From: Lewinella sp. W8
GTDB taxonomy: Bacteria; Bacteroidota; Bacteroidia; Chitinophagales; Saprospiraceae
Assembly (NCBI RefSeq): GCF_004375085.3
Contig: NZ_SNAQ03000012.1
Span: 1 to 64,000, forward strand
Direction of reading: 5' to 3'
Length of the DNA: 64,000 nucleotides
The number at the start of each line of letters is the position of its first letter. Within the stretch, counting starts at the first letter, position 1. Under the pieces are notes generated by a model. The model was given only the letters and a program-made list of their open reading frames with translations, searched no databases and was not told the DNA's origin. A program made the translations under genes and the position numbers. Shown here piece after piece: positions 1 through 7,192 of the stretch.

Positions 1-66
1 GACACCCTGCTCGTTGCGTTTGAGCGCAGTAATGATCTGCGTCTCGCTAAATCGTTTCTTTTTCAT
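1..66 (-). CDS. IS3-family transposase OrfA, N-terminal fragment (partial at window edge)
   Basis: Twenty-two residues are visible: start MKKKRFSETQ, then IITALKRNEQGV. This is the first helix region of the IS3 OrfA helix-turn-helix protein that binds the element's ends. It differs from the OrfA at 664-930 (MKKSKFTEAQIAFALRQAEQ), so the two insertion sequences are related but distinct. The gene is truncated only by the window border as far as can be seen. Confidence 0.75.
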   Translation of the reverse strand, partial: MKKKRFSETQIITALKRNEQGV

Positions 67-126
67 AACAACTCGAATTTAAAGATTTTCAAAAAACGAG
101 CTGTCCAGTTTTTGGGGAAGGCTACA
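1..126 (-). mobile_element. IS3-family element, upstream end only (cut by window edge)
   Basis: On the minus strand a start codon at 66 opens a reading frame (MKKKRFSETQIITALKRNEQ...) that runs off the window; this is the helix-turn-helix N-terminus of an IS3-family OrfA. Its upstream terminal sequence, read on the minus strand from about 126, begins TGTAGCCTTCCCCAAAAACT, the usual form of an IS3-family inverted repeat (T-rich start, run of C then A). The element begins exactly where the neighbouring OrfB loses its frame, so it inserted into that transposase. The rest of this element lies outside the window. Confidence 0.8.
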
Positions 127-667
127 CATTGTCCACTTTAATTCGTTTTGGACGGCGCTCTAGACTATCCAGAACAGCTACGACATCATTACCCCTAATT
201 GAAGGAGCCACATAGATTACGGGGCACTGACGACTATAATTATCCACTACAGTTAAGGCTCTGAATTTCTGGCCATTGAAGAGCTGATCTGCGACAAAAT
301 CCATACTCCAGCATTCATCAATACTTGATGCTGGGGTAGGAATTTGGCGGTGAGCAGCAGATTTGCGGCGACGTGGCCGTTTGCTCCGTAAATTGAGACC
401 TTCTTCGCAGTAAATGCGGTAGATACGTTTGTGATTGTCTTTCCAACCTTCTCGTTTAAGCAGGATAATTATCCGCCAAATACCATATCTGACACGAGTA
501 GCCGCAAGCTCTTTTATCCGTTGCCGTAAAGCTGCATCATCTCTTCCTTTCGGCTGGTAATACATCGTTTGCCTCCGAAGTGGCAAGACCTTGCAAGCTC
601 GCCGAATAGAAGTATGGTATTCATCCAAGAGAAAGTGGACTAACTCCCGTTTATGCTTGGTACTCAA
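122..667 (-). pseudogene. IS3-family transposase OrfB, truncated by a second IS
   Basis: The product is the DDE integrase half of an IS3 transposase. An HTH_21-like segment (around residues 45-75, RYGIWRIIILLKREG) is followed by the rve integrase core: the first catalytic Asp lies in WSMDFVADQLF, and the second lies in KRIKVDN, where the family normally continues DNGPEF. Here the frame reads KVDNV and stops, because the neighbouring IS end starts at this codon. The third acidic residue (the Glu) is lost, so the enzyme is inactive. The frame opens with TTG at 667, overlapping the OrfA stop by 4 bases; expression in the family is usually by -1 frameshifting from OrfA. Confidence 0.85.
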
Positions 668-930
668 AGCTTTTTTTTAATCACATCCTGCAGCATTTGT
701 TTGTCTAAACTTAGATCGGCTACTAATTGCTTGAGTTGCTTATTCTCCTCCTCCAGTTGCCGTAGACGACGAAGTTCAGGCACGCCCATGCCAGCAAACT
801 TTTTCTTCCAGTTGTAGAAGGTTGCCTGACTCACTCCCATCTTGCGGCAAATCTCAGCAACACGAGTTCCTTGCTCTGCTTGACGCAAAGCAAACGCAAT
901 CTGAGCCTCGGTAAATTTTGATTTTTTCAT
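664..930 (-). CDS. IS3-family transposase OrfA
   Basis: An 88-residue protein of standard OrfA length. It has an N-terminal helix-turn-helix (residues about 5-45, including VAEICRKMGVSQATFYNWKKKF) and a C-terminal leucine-zipper-like segment (LRQLEEENKQLKQLVADLSL) that allows multimerisation. Just before its TGA stop the coding strand has a run of eight A residues followed by G (671-678 on the plus strand as T8), the slippery site type at which IS3 elements shift -1 to make the OrfAB transposase. The downstream OrfB is broken, so only OrfA, a DNA-binding regulator, would be functional. Confidence 0.88.
   Translation of the reverse strand: MKKSKFTEAQIAFALRQAEQGTRVAEICRKMGVSQATFYNWKKKFAGMGVPELRRLRQLEEENKQLKQLVADLSLDKQMLQDVIKKKL
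671..678 (-). promoter_or_regulatory. A8 slippery site for -1 frameshift (OrfA/OrfB)
   Basis: Eight consecutive A (minus strand) then GC directly precede the OrfA stop codon, with OrfB in the overlapping -1 frame. This is the typical arrangement for programmed frameshifting in IS3-family elements. The assignment rests on position and sequence only. Confidence 0.6.
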
Positions 931-1013
931 AACCGATTCCTTGTTGTTTAAAGTTAAGAGATCGGCTGAAACTTTCTAGTTTTGAGTGGGTGCGCTTTTT
1001 AGGGGAGAGGTCA

Positions 1014-1337
1014 TTGTCCTTCATGACTCGGTGGGTTTACGAAAGGTATGGGTTTACCTCGTGACATAATTTTTTCAACGGTCTCTAAGAATGCGTGAAA
1101 AGTCGTATCTTGAACTAGGATTTGCCCTAATAGCACTATGCCAATCAGGAAAAGTCATGATGTGATCAAATAATCTGGCTTGTTCGCCACGCCGCTGGAG
1201 CAGATGATTGCTCCGGATAATCAAGTCCGGGTGTCTTCGCAGAAGCCGGAAAAATCTGTGTGATAAACACTGAACTGAGGTGTCTTACGGGCCGACGTAA
1301 ATCGGCCTACCAAAAACTCATTAAAGCCCAAAATTGT
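1014..1337. other. 324-base gap between IS and first gene
   Basis: No convincing coding frame, hairpin terminator or RNA gene is visible. The stretch is AT-rich and must contain the promoter of the downstream plus-strand gene, but I cannot place it. Confidence 0.4.
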
Positions 1338-2753
1338 ATGAAAAAGCTCAATATTATTCCATTTTTATTGTTCATAAACCTTTGTCCAGTTTATTCACAA
1401 ACCCAAATTGGACAAACCCTTACCGAATTTGCCGCCGATGATACTTTTGGTGCGAGCGTTGCAATCAATGATGCGGGTAATAGGATATTGACCAGTGCGC
1501 CCAGGTTCAACACCAATGGCGTAGATCTTGCGGGGAGAGCAGATGCGTATCAGTTGGAGGGGGATAGATGGGTGCCCCTTGGCTCTACGCTGGAAGGAGT
1601 TCCAACGGTTGTAGGTTTGTTTGGACAAGGATTGGACATGAGTGCTAGTGGCAATAGAATCGCCCTGGGAAACAATAATGCCCAGCCTCAGGTATATGAA
1701 TGGAATGAAGCTATTGGGGATTGGGAACAAATGGGTGAGGATTTGGAGTTTCCAGGCCAGCCCGATGCGGATTGTAAAACGTTTAGATTCACACAAGACG
1801 AAAATACCTTAGTGGTTGGTGCAACGGGAAGTGGTTCAGAATCAGTATCCCAGTTCCAGTGGAATGGCACCAACTGGATTGCGGTTGGCAATCCCTTGGA
1901 GGTCCCCGTTCAAAACGAGTTGGCCATTTCAGACAACGCCCAAACGGTAGCCGTGTTATTTCGCGAAAATCGTGGAGCTAATGGTATCAGAATTTATACT
2001 TTCAATGGAACGGATTGGAGTTTACAGTTCACGAGGACATTTTCTGCAAGTATCATAGTTTCTGATGGATTTGACTTGTCCGCTGATGGCACAAGGATCG
2101 TACTTTCATACGGAGATGATCAGAATGCAGCAAGTGGCGTTACCTTTGAAACGTATGACCTGATTGGAGGAGACTGGGTGAAGGAAATATCAGACCTCAA
2201 CGTAACCCCATTAAGAGAGCGCAACAACGCATTAAGAATGTCTGCCGATGGCACCACCTTTATTGTGGGCACCGGGATGGAAGGTGGTGGAGAGGAAGGT
2301 GCCGGAACTCGAATCTACCAACAAAGAAATAATGCGTGGGAATTAGCTCATTATTTTGATTATGACAATTATGATGAGAGCATATTGGGTAATGTAGACA
2401 TTACGCCTGATGGTTCAAAAGTCGTATTCGGTAGAAGTCGTCGAACTAATGTAGGTTTTGTTGAGGTATATGAAATTAGTGAAGTTTTGGGAACCAGTGA
2501 ATTTGATGATCATAATTATACTGTCTATCCAAATCCTACCACAGGACACTTTAAAATTGATGCAGATAACAAAGAGCGTGTTTCAAGGGTAGTAATTACC
2601 GATGTCACCGGAAAGGTAGTACGAGAAGTATCTTCCAGTGCTGGACACAGAATCAATGATTCTAATTTAGAATTAGAAGGTGAGCCAGGATTGTATTTTG
2701 TGACCATATTTTCTACAAGTGGGGGAAGGTCTTTCAAACTTTTAAAAATTTAG
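1338..2753 (+). CDS. Secreted propeller-like protein with T9SS sorting domain
   Basis: The frame is open from 1260, but the ATG at 1338 gives a clean signal peptide (MKKLNIIPFLLFINLCPVYS then Q) and is preferred. The body (about residues 25-385) is a series of roughly 50-residue units with recurrent phrases of the type 'sadGtriv.g', 'vYewn...dWeq.G', like the WD40/FG-GAP-type surface propellers of Bacteroidota. The last ~75 residues are a type A T9SS sorting domain: VYPNPTTGHFKI near its start, VVITDVTGKVV in the middle and GLYFVTIFS...FKLLKI at the end. It should be exported across the outer membrane by the Por system and either released or anchored. The ligand is unknown. Local base composition is more AT-rich than the sugar-acid operon downstream. 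Confidence 0.85.
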   Translation: MKKLNIIPFLLFINLCPVYSQTQIGQTLTEFAADDTFGASVAINDAGNRILTSAPRFNTNGVDLAGRADAYQLEGDRWVPLGSTLEGVPTVVGLFGQGLDMSASGNRIALGNNNAQPQVYEWNEAIGDWEQMGEDLEFPGQPDADCKTFRFTQDENTLVVGATGSGSESVSQFQWNGTNWIAVGNPLEVPVQNELAISDNAQTVAVLFRENRGANGIRIYTFNGTDWSLQFTRTFSASIIVSDGFDLSADGTRIVLSYGDDQNAASGVTFETYDLIGGDWVKEISDLNVTPLRERNNALRMSADGTTFIVGTGMEGGGEEGAGTRIYQQRNNAWELAHYFDYDNYDESILGNVDITPDGSKVVFGRSRRTNVGFVEVYEISEVLGTSEFDDHNYTVYPNPTTGHFKIDADNKERVSRVVITDVTGKVVREVSSSAGHRINDSNLELEGEPGLYFVTIFSTSGGRSFKLLKI

Positions 2754-2872
2754 CGCATCACAATAACGGATAGGGCTAATAGACCCAATTGAAGTGGCCT
2801 GATAAGTATTCATTTGCGATCAAAGGCCCAAAGCACTTGGACAGGGGTATTGTCCGGAAAGAAAAAATTATG

Positions 2873-3541
2873 AAAGAGCGTGCACATACATATGGGGAAA
2901 CCAGGGCTCAATCGGTAGCTCATGCCGTTGTTCAGAAGAAGACCGTTGGTGAATCTACCTTCCAATTGATGGACAATCGACCTGAAGCGATTACGCAGGC
3001 AAAGCTAGGGGCAATGGCGAATAATCTTCCACAAGTAAACCAGGCTGCTCAACATCAGACGATGCCCGACAATCAATCCGTACTTCAGCTTAGATTATCA
3101 GAAGAAGAGTTGGCAGATTATTATAACGAAAAGTTATACCAGGGAAAGACTCTTGAAGAAATCCTGGAAGAAAATAAAGATTATTTGGATGCTGAGGAGA
3201 AAGAACAATTGGGTATCTACTTTTCTGATCAAGATAAGGACCGAGCAAAAGCAGAAAGAGTCCAGGACGCCTTGGCCTCAATAAATAAGTCTACGAGAAT
3301 GACTAGATGGGATTACGATGGAATAACGTACCATTTGAATTTCACTACGGAAACCCACCACGTTACGGAAGAAGGCAACCCCAAGAAGCATTACTTTTTT
3401 GAGGGAACGGGTACGGATATTCTGCCCAAGCAATGTACTTCTCAGGAAAGAGGTAGGAATAGTAAAGAAAGTAAATTTACGTTTGCCAGTTTACCGGGAG
3501 AGGTTCAGGACTTTGTAAAGGAACATTGGGGTGATCTTTAA
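2873..3541 (+). CDS. eCIS-type leader protein with uncharacterised C-terminal domain
   Basis: The frame is open from 2789; the ATG at 2873 (MKERAHTYGETRAQS) fits best. It gives a 222-residue protein. Residues about 25-75 (FQLMDNRPEAITQAKLGAMA, then NNLPQVNQAAQHQTMPDNQS, then VLQL) match the leader found at the start of many Bacteroidota DUF4157 proteins linked to extracellular contractile injection systems. There is no signal peptide and no DUF4157 HExxH module. The rest is a charged helical stretch, then a C-terminal segment (about 140-222; YDGITYHLNFTTETHHV, GNPKKHYFFEG, FTFASLPGEVQDFVKEHWG) that I do not recognise; it may be a small toxin or effector domain. Its stop (TAA at 3539-3541) overlaps an ATG in another frame, but that frame does not look coding. 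Confidence 0.7.
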   Translation, partial: KERAHTYGETRAQSVAHAVVQKKTVGESTFQLMDNRPEAITQAKLGAMANNLPQVNQAAQHQTMPDNQSVLQLRLSEEELADYYNEKLYQGKTLEEILEENKDYLDAEEKEQLGIYFSDQDKDRAKAERVQDALASINKSTRMTRWDYDGITYHLNFTTETHHVTEEGNPKKHYFFEGTGTDILPKQCTSQERGRNSKESKFTFASLPGEVQDFVKEHWGDL

Positions 3542-3961
3542 TGAATGTTCCTTTTTACGAGGAATCACCTGGCAAATCATCCTTTCCGGAATTCTTTATG
3601 ATAGTCTCTGTTACAACGGTCTTGTCGCAATTGAGGCGGAGTCTTCAGGGGCTGAGTAGCGGCAGATTTATCCCATCATCCACCGTAGTATTTGATTGCC
3701 ATTTAGGCAGCGAAGAGCAAAGGTAAACCGGTATTTATCCCCTACAAGTATTGATGGCTTACTCCAAAAGCTGTCTCCGGCCACCGAGATTTCCCTACCT
3801 TACCTGGCAAAAACATCATGCTACATTCCCAAAGGAAGTTTTACGTCGACTTTTATCGACACTCCGGTGGCTATATACCGTGCTGGCCCCTTTCCTCAAG
3901 CATCAATCTTGGAGAATTGATATTGATCGTGAAGGGCAGGGTGGTGAAATTGGGGAATATT
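3542..3961. other. 420-base stretch with unclear coding status
   Basis: Several short overlapping plus-strand frames exist here (for example 3541-3726, 3696-3920, 3751-3969) but none shows recognisable protein composition. The frame of the next gene is open back to about 3818, so its 5' part may extend into this area or be degraded by frameshifts. Confidence 0.4.
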
Positions 3962-4690
3962 ATGGATGAATTTTTCGGAGTCAATGAGGATATATCCATA
4001 ACCGAAGGTAGGCATCCTTATCTGGATGCCTACCCAATGCAATCCGGCGTTAGTCAATCATTTCGGCGGGAGCGTGATCCGGAAAAGGTTTCCAGTTCAA
4101 ACAGTGCCTCTTACTTGAATTTAGAATTCAATGATGCGGGCGATTACTTTTTTGACGCTTCAAATTTAAGCGTTAGGAGTATCGAAAACTTTTATGAGTT
4201 TAAGTTCAAGTTGTTACAGCAGCTGGCCAGCGAAAAATTTAATTTTAAGGAAATTTACGTAGTTACCTCAGTGATGAAGGCCGAAGCCTTCACGCTCCTA
4301 ACGGCGGAGGACGATGATGCTACCCTCGAAGTGTTTTTTGAAGGTGATCATCAGTCGGGCGTTACTGCTGAAGACCTCACCAAAGGTGAAACCAAGCCGA
4401 AAATATCGTCCATGAAGGGTGTCGCGTCGCCCCTCATCAAGGAAGTTGATGGTGCTTTTTTCTTCAAGGCCCAAAGGTTAGAGGTGTCTACGCAGGGCAA
4501 AGAGATTGTTAGCAAGCATATCCTCAGCCAACTCCCGGAAAGTATGCAAAAGCACAGGAGTGAAATACTGAGATACGTCCCAACTCAGGTATTACCATCG
4601 AATGATATCTATCCGGCAAAAGTCCACGAGCTTTTCCACTGGAGAGAAATGAACTTGGATGACCTGTTGGATTATTTAGGGGTTGATTAA
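3962..4690 (+). CDS. Hypothetical protein next to the eCIS-type leader gene
   Basis: I do not recognise this protein. The start at 3962 (MDEFFGVNEDISITEG) gives 242 residues; the same frame is open back to 3818 (another 48 residues, poor composition). It has no signal peptide or membrane segment. The middle part (SASYLNLEFNDAGDYFF, then SIENFYEFKFKLLQQLASEK, then FKEIYVVTSVMKAEAF) reads as a soluble alpha/beta protein, and the C-terminus is acidic (WREMNLDDLLDYLGVD). It follows a putative effector gene on the same strand, so an immunity or chaperone role is possible but rests on position alone. It is AT-rich like the rest of this block. Confidence 0.55.
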   Translation: MDEFFGVNEDISITEGRHPYLDAYPMQSGVSQSFRRERDPEKVSSSNSASYLNLEFNDAGDYFFDASNLSVRSIENFYEFKFKLLQQLASEKFNFKEIYVVTSVMKAEAFTLLTAEDDDATLEVFFEGDHQSGVTAEDLTKGETKPKISSMKGVASPLIKEVDGAFFFKAQRLEVSTQGKEIVSKHILSQLPESMQKHRSEILRYVPTQVLPSNDIYPAKVHELFHWREMNLDDLLDYLGVD

Positions 4691-4821
4691 GCTGAATGTG
4701 ACTATGCATTCGTCCAGAGCCTTCCTTGAAAAGACCGCTAAAATTTAAGCTTAAGTTCTCATAGACATTGCCCTGGCTTTGCCTGAGCCCCACTGCTCTT
4801 CACGCTTGCGCCCAAAAAAAC

Positions 4822-6276
4822 TTACTCCGCCAAAATCAATTCACCATCAATCAGGCGGGGAATTCCGAGCGGATTAGCGTCCCGCAGGGCGGGGGGGAGT
4901 TCGGTTTCCGGAAAGCCCTGGTAACATATGGGGCGTAACCAGCGGAGGATGGCGTCCTGACCCACCGAAGTGAAACGGGGATCGCTCGTGGCGGGGTAGG
5001 GGCCTCCGTGGACCATGGAGTGACAAACCTCCACTCCGGTCGGGGCCATGTTGATGATCACCCGGCCGGATTTGGCGGATAATAGATCGAGTACGTCGCG
5101 GTGCCCCGCCAATGCGTTGGGGTCGCACAGTACCGAAGCCGTTAGCTGGCCAGAAAGTTTTTCACAGGTAGCCAGCAAGTCGGCTTTGTCGGTACATTCA
5201 ACGACCAGGGAAAAAGGACCGAAAACTTCTTCGTGGAGGTCCGGATTATCCCGGAACACGGCGCTGGAAACGTAGGCCACGGCCGGTGCTCCGGCCGCGG
5301 GTGCTTCGGCAACCGACGCCAGGAGACGTACGCCCTTCTGAGCCAGTGCGTGACGGAGCTTGTCTACGTAGTTACCACCGATCCCCGGGTGGAGCATGGT
5401 GTTGGCGGCGGAAGCCTTGATTTCTGCGCTCAGGGTTTCGCAAAAACTATCGAGGGCCGCGCCCCGGATTCCCAGGATGAGTCCGGGGTTGGTGCAAAAT
5501 TGACCGACGCCCAACATAACGGAGGCCGCCAGCATTTTCGCTTTGGCGGTCACGGCCTCCCCGGGTGTTTCGTGGAGGAGGCAGACGGGATTAACGCTCC
5601 CCATTTCGGTGAAGACGGGAATGGGGTCCGGCCGTTCCTCGGCGTACTTCCGCAGGGCGTTGCCGCCGGCCACGGAACCCGTAAAGCCGACGCCCTTTAT
5701 GAGTGGATTTTGGACGAGGGCCTTCACCAAAGCGAAATCGTCAATTTCGACGTGCTGAAATACCCCCGGATCCAGGCCGCAGTCATGCATCGCTCGTTCG
5801 ATGGCTCCGGCGACCAGCCTGGAGGTCTCGGGGTGGGCGGGGTGCATCTTGTAAATGACGGGGCAACCCGCCGCCAGTGCGGAGGCCGTATCCCCACCCG
5901 CCGTGGAAAAGGCGAGGGGGAAATTACTGGCCCCAAATACCAGGACGGGACCGAGCGCGTGGTTCATTTTCCGGATATCAGCCTTCGGGAACGGCTGGCG
6001 GTCCGGCTGCGCCCGATCAATGGATGCGTTGAGCCATCGCCCGTCGGTTACGTGTTGGCCAAAGGCGCGTAGTTGTCCGCAGGTTCTTCCCCGTTCTCCC
6101 CGAAAACGCCCCTCCGGTAAATGGGCTTCCCGGACCGCAGTTTCGATCAGTTGGTCGCTCAGGTTTTCAATCTCCGTGGCGATGGCTTCCAAAAACTTGC
6201 GACGAAGCTTTAAATCGGAATGGCGATAATTCTTCCAGGCGGTATGGGCCCGTTGGGCGATGGCGTCAATTTGCAT
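4822..6276 (-). CDS. Alpha-ketoglutarate-semialdehyde dehydrogenase (aldehyde dehydrogenase family)
   Basis: An NAD(P)-dependent aldehyde dehydrogenase of 484 residues in the subgroup that oxidises 2,5-dioxopentanoate to 2-oxoglutarate. The catalytic Cys is C261 (VGQFCTNPG), the general base is E224 (FTEMGSVNP), and GFTGSVAGG near 197-205 is the cofactor-binding turn; VFGASNFPLAF near 113-123 supplies the nucleotide pocket. The EMGSVNPV and FCTNPG forms are characteristic of this branch rather than of betaine or succinate-semialdehyde enzymes. It is the last gene of the minus-strand sugar-acid operon, 56 bases after the FAH-family gene, which makes the last step of a Weimberg-type pathway its likely job. 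The exact aldehyde substrate is inferred. Confidence 0.88.
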   Translation of the reverse strand: MQIDAIAQRAHTAWKNYRHSDLKLRRKFLEAIATEIENLSDQLIETAVREAHLPEGRFRGERGRTCGQLRAFGQHVTDGRWLNASIDRAQPDRQPFPKADIRKMNHALGPVLVFGASNFPLAFSTAGGDTASALAAGCPVIYKMHPAHPETSRLVAGAIERAMHDCGLDPGVFQHVEIDDFALVKALVQNPLIKGVGFTGSVAGGNALRKYAEERPDPIPVFTEMGSVNPVCLLHETPGEAVTAKAKMLAASVMLGVGQFCTNPGLILGIRGAALDSFCETLSAEIKASAANTMLHPGIGGNYVDKLRHALAQKGVRLLASVAEAPAAGAPAVAYVSSAVFRDNPDLHEEVFGPFSLVVECTDKADLLATCEKLSGQLTASVLCDPNALAGHRDVLDLLSAKSGRVIINMAPTGVEVCHSMVHGGPYPATSDPRFTSVGQDAILRWLRPICYQGFPETELPPALRDANPLGIPRLIDGELILAE

Positions 6277-6332
6277 ACAATGTGTTTTCTGGGTGGGAGA
6301 AATGTTTCTTAAAGGGGTATCAGATATTGCGG

Positions 6333-7169
6333 TTATTCAACGGTATTGACCAGGGTTCCGATGCCGTCGATGCTGATTTCGATCCGGTCTCCGGTTCGCA
6401 GGGTGAAGTCTGAGCCAGGCACGATTCCGGTTCCGGTCATGATGTAACATCCGTCCGGAAAGCTGCATTCCCGGTACACAAAGCTGACCAGTTCCGATAG
6501 TGATCTTTTCATCTTTCGTAACTCAATATTGTCCGCAAACACCGGTTCGCCGGCCCGGTCGATCTTCAGGCTGATTTTGGACTCGGGGGGGAGCGGCGAC
6601 TCGGTGACGAGGACGCCTGGGCCGATGGCCGCGCACTTGTCGTAGGTTTTCGCCTGGGGAAGGTACAGCGGGTTCTCGCCCTCGATGCTCCGCGAACTCA
6701 TGTCATTGCCGACGGTGTAGCCTACGATCTTACCCGAGGAAGTGACGACCAGCGTCAATTCCGGCTCGGGTACGTCCCAACTGGAATCCTTGCGGATACG
6801 CACGGTTTCTCCCGGTCCGGAAACCCGGTGGGGGAGCGCTTTGAAGAATACTTCGGGCCGCTCGGCGGCGTAGACGCGTTCGTAAAAATCGGCTCCGCCA
6901 CTGGACTGGGATTCCTCCTGCCGTCCGACCTTACTCTTGAGGTAGGTCACCCCGCAGGCCCAGACTTCCTGGTCGCCAATGGGTTTGAGGAGCTGGAAGG
7001 CTGCGGAGTCGGTACTTTCAGCCGCTTTGGTGGAAACGATCTCTCGCAAGGTGGCGTGCAGCGCATCGTCGTTGATTAAGGCATTCCAGTCCTTGGTATC
7101 ACAAGCATACATGCGCTGCTGGTGTTCCACGAAAATGCCCTGGGTGGTGCGGTATAAATGGAAATTCAC
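6333..7169 (-). CDS. FAH-family 2-keto-3-deoxy sugar-acid dehydratase/hydrolase
   Basis: A 278-residue fumarylacetoacetate-hydrolase-fold protein. The C-terminal domain (about 95-278) carries the metal-binding pattern WDVPEPELTLVV (E135, E137) and GYTVGNDMSSRSIEG with D156, followed by YLPQAKTYDKCAAIGP. In pentonate operons members of this family remove water from 2-keto-3-deoxy-xylonate or -arabonate to give 2,5-dioxopentanoate. Its place between a GntP transporter and a ketoglutarate-semialdehyde dehydrogenase supports that reaction here. Other FAH-fold activities (acylpyruvase, hydratase) cannot be excluded from sequence alone. It is 23 bases downstream of the permease gene in the same operon. 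Confidence 0.85.
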   Translation of the reverse strand: MNFHLYRTTQGIFVEHQQRMYACDTKDWNALINDDALHATLREIVSTKAAESTDSAAFQLLKPIGDQEVWACGVTYLKSKVGRQEESQSSGGADFYERVYAAERPEVFFKALPHRVSGPGETVRIRKDSSWDVPEPELTLVVTSSGKIVGYTVGNDMSSRSIEGENPLYLPQAKTYDKCAAIGPGVLVTESPLPPESKISLKIDRAGEPVFADNIELRKMKRSLSELVSFVYRECSFPDGCYIMTGTGIVPGSDFTLRTGDRIEISIDGIGTLVNTVE

Positions 7170-7192
7170 GGTAATTGGCTGCGTTTAGGGGG

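Larger units (their letters stand above)
122..1013 (-). mobile_element. IS3-family insertion sequence, interrupted at its 3' end
   Basis: The element holds an OrfA and a truncated OrfB on the minus strand. Its upstream inverted repeat, read on the minus strand from 1013, is TGACCTCTCCCCTAAAAA, a classic IS3-family end. The downstream end is missing because another IS3-family element has inserted within OrfB at about 126-127. The copy should therefore be unable to move by itself unless a full OrfAB is supplied from elsewhere. Confidence 0.85.

Noticed and set aside
3541-3726. Separate small gene starting at the effector stop (ATGA overlap)
   Set aside because: The 61-residue product has no protein-like pattern and ends without a partner; the overlap is probably chance.
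4874-6229. Long plus- and minus-strand frames inside the aldehyde dehydrogenase gene (for example 5233-6072 plus)
   Set aside because: They are shadows of the GC-rich coding sequence: low-complexity composition, no start signals, no family match.
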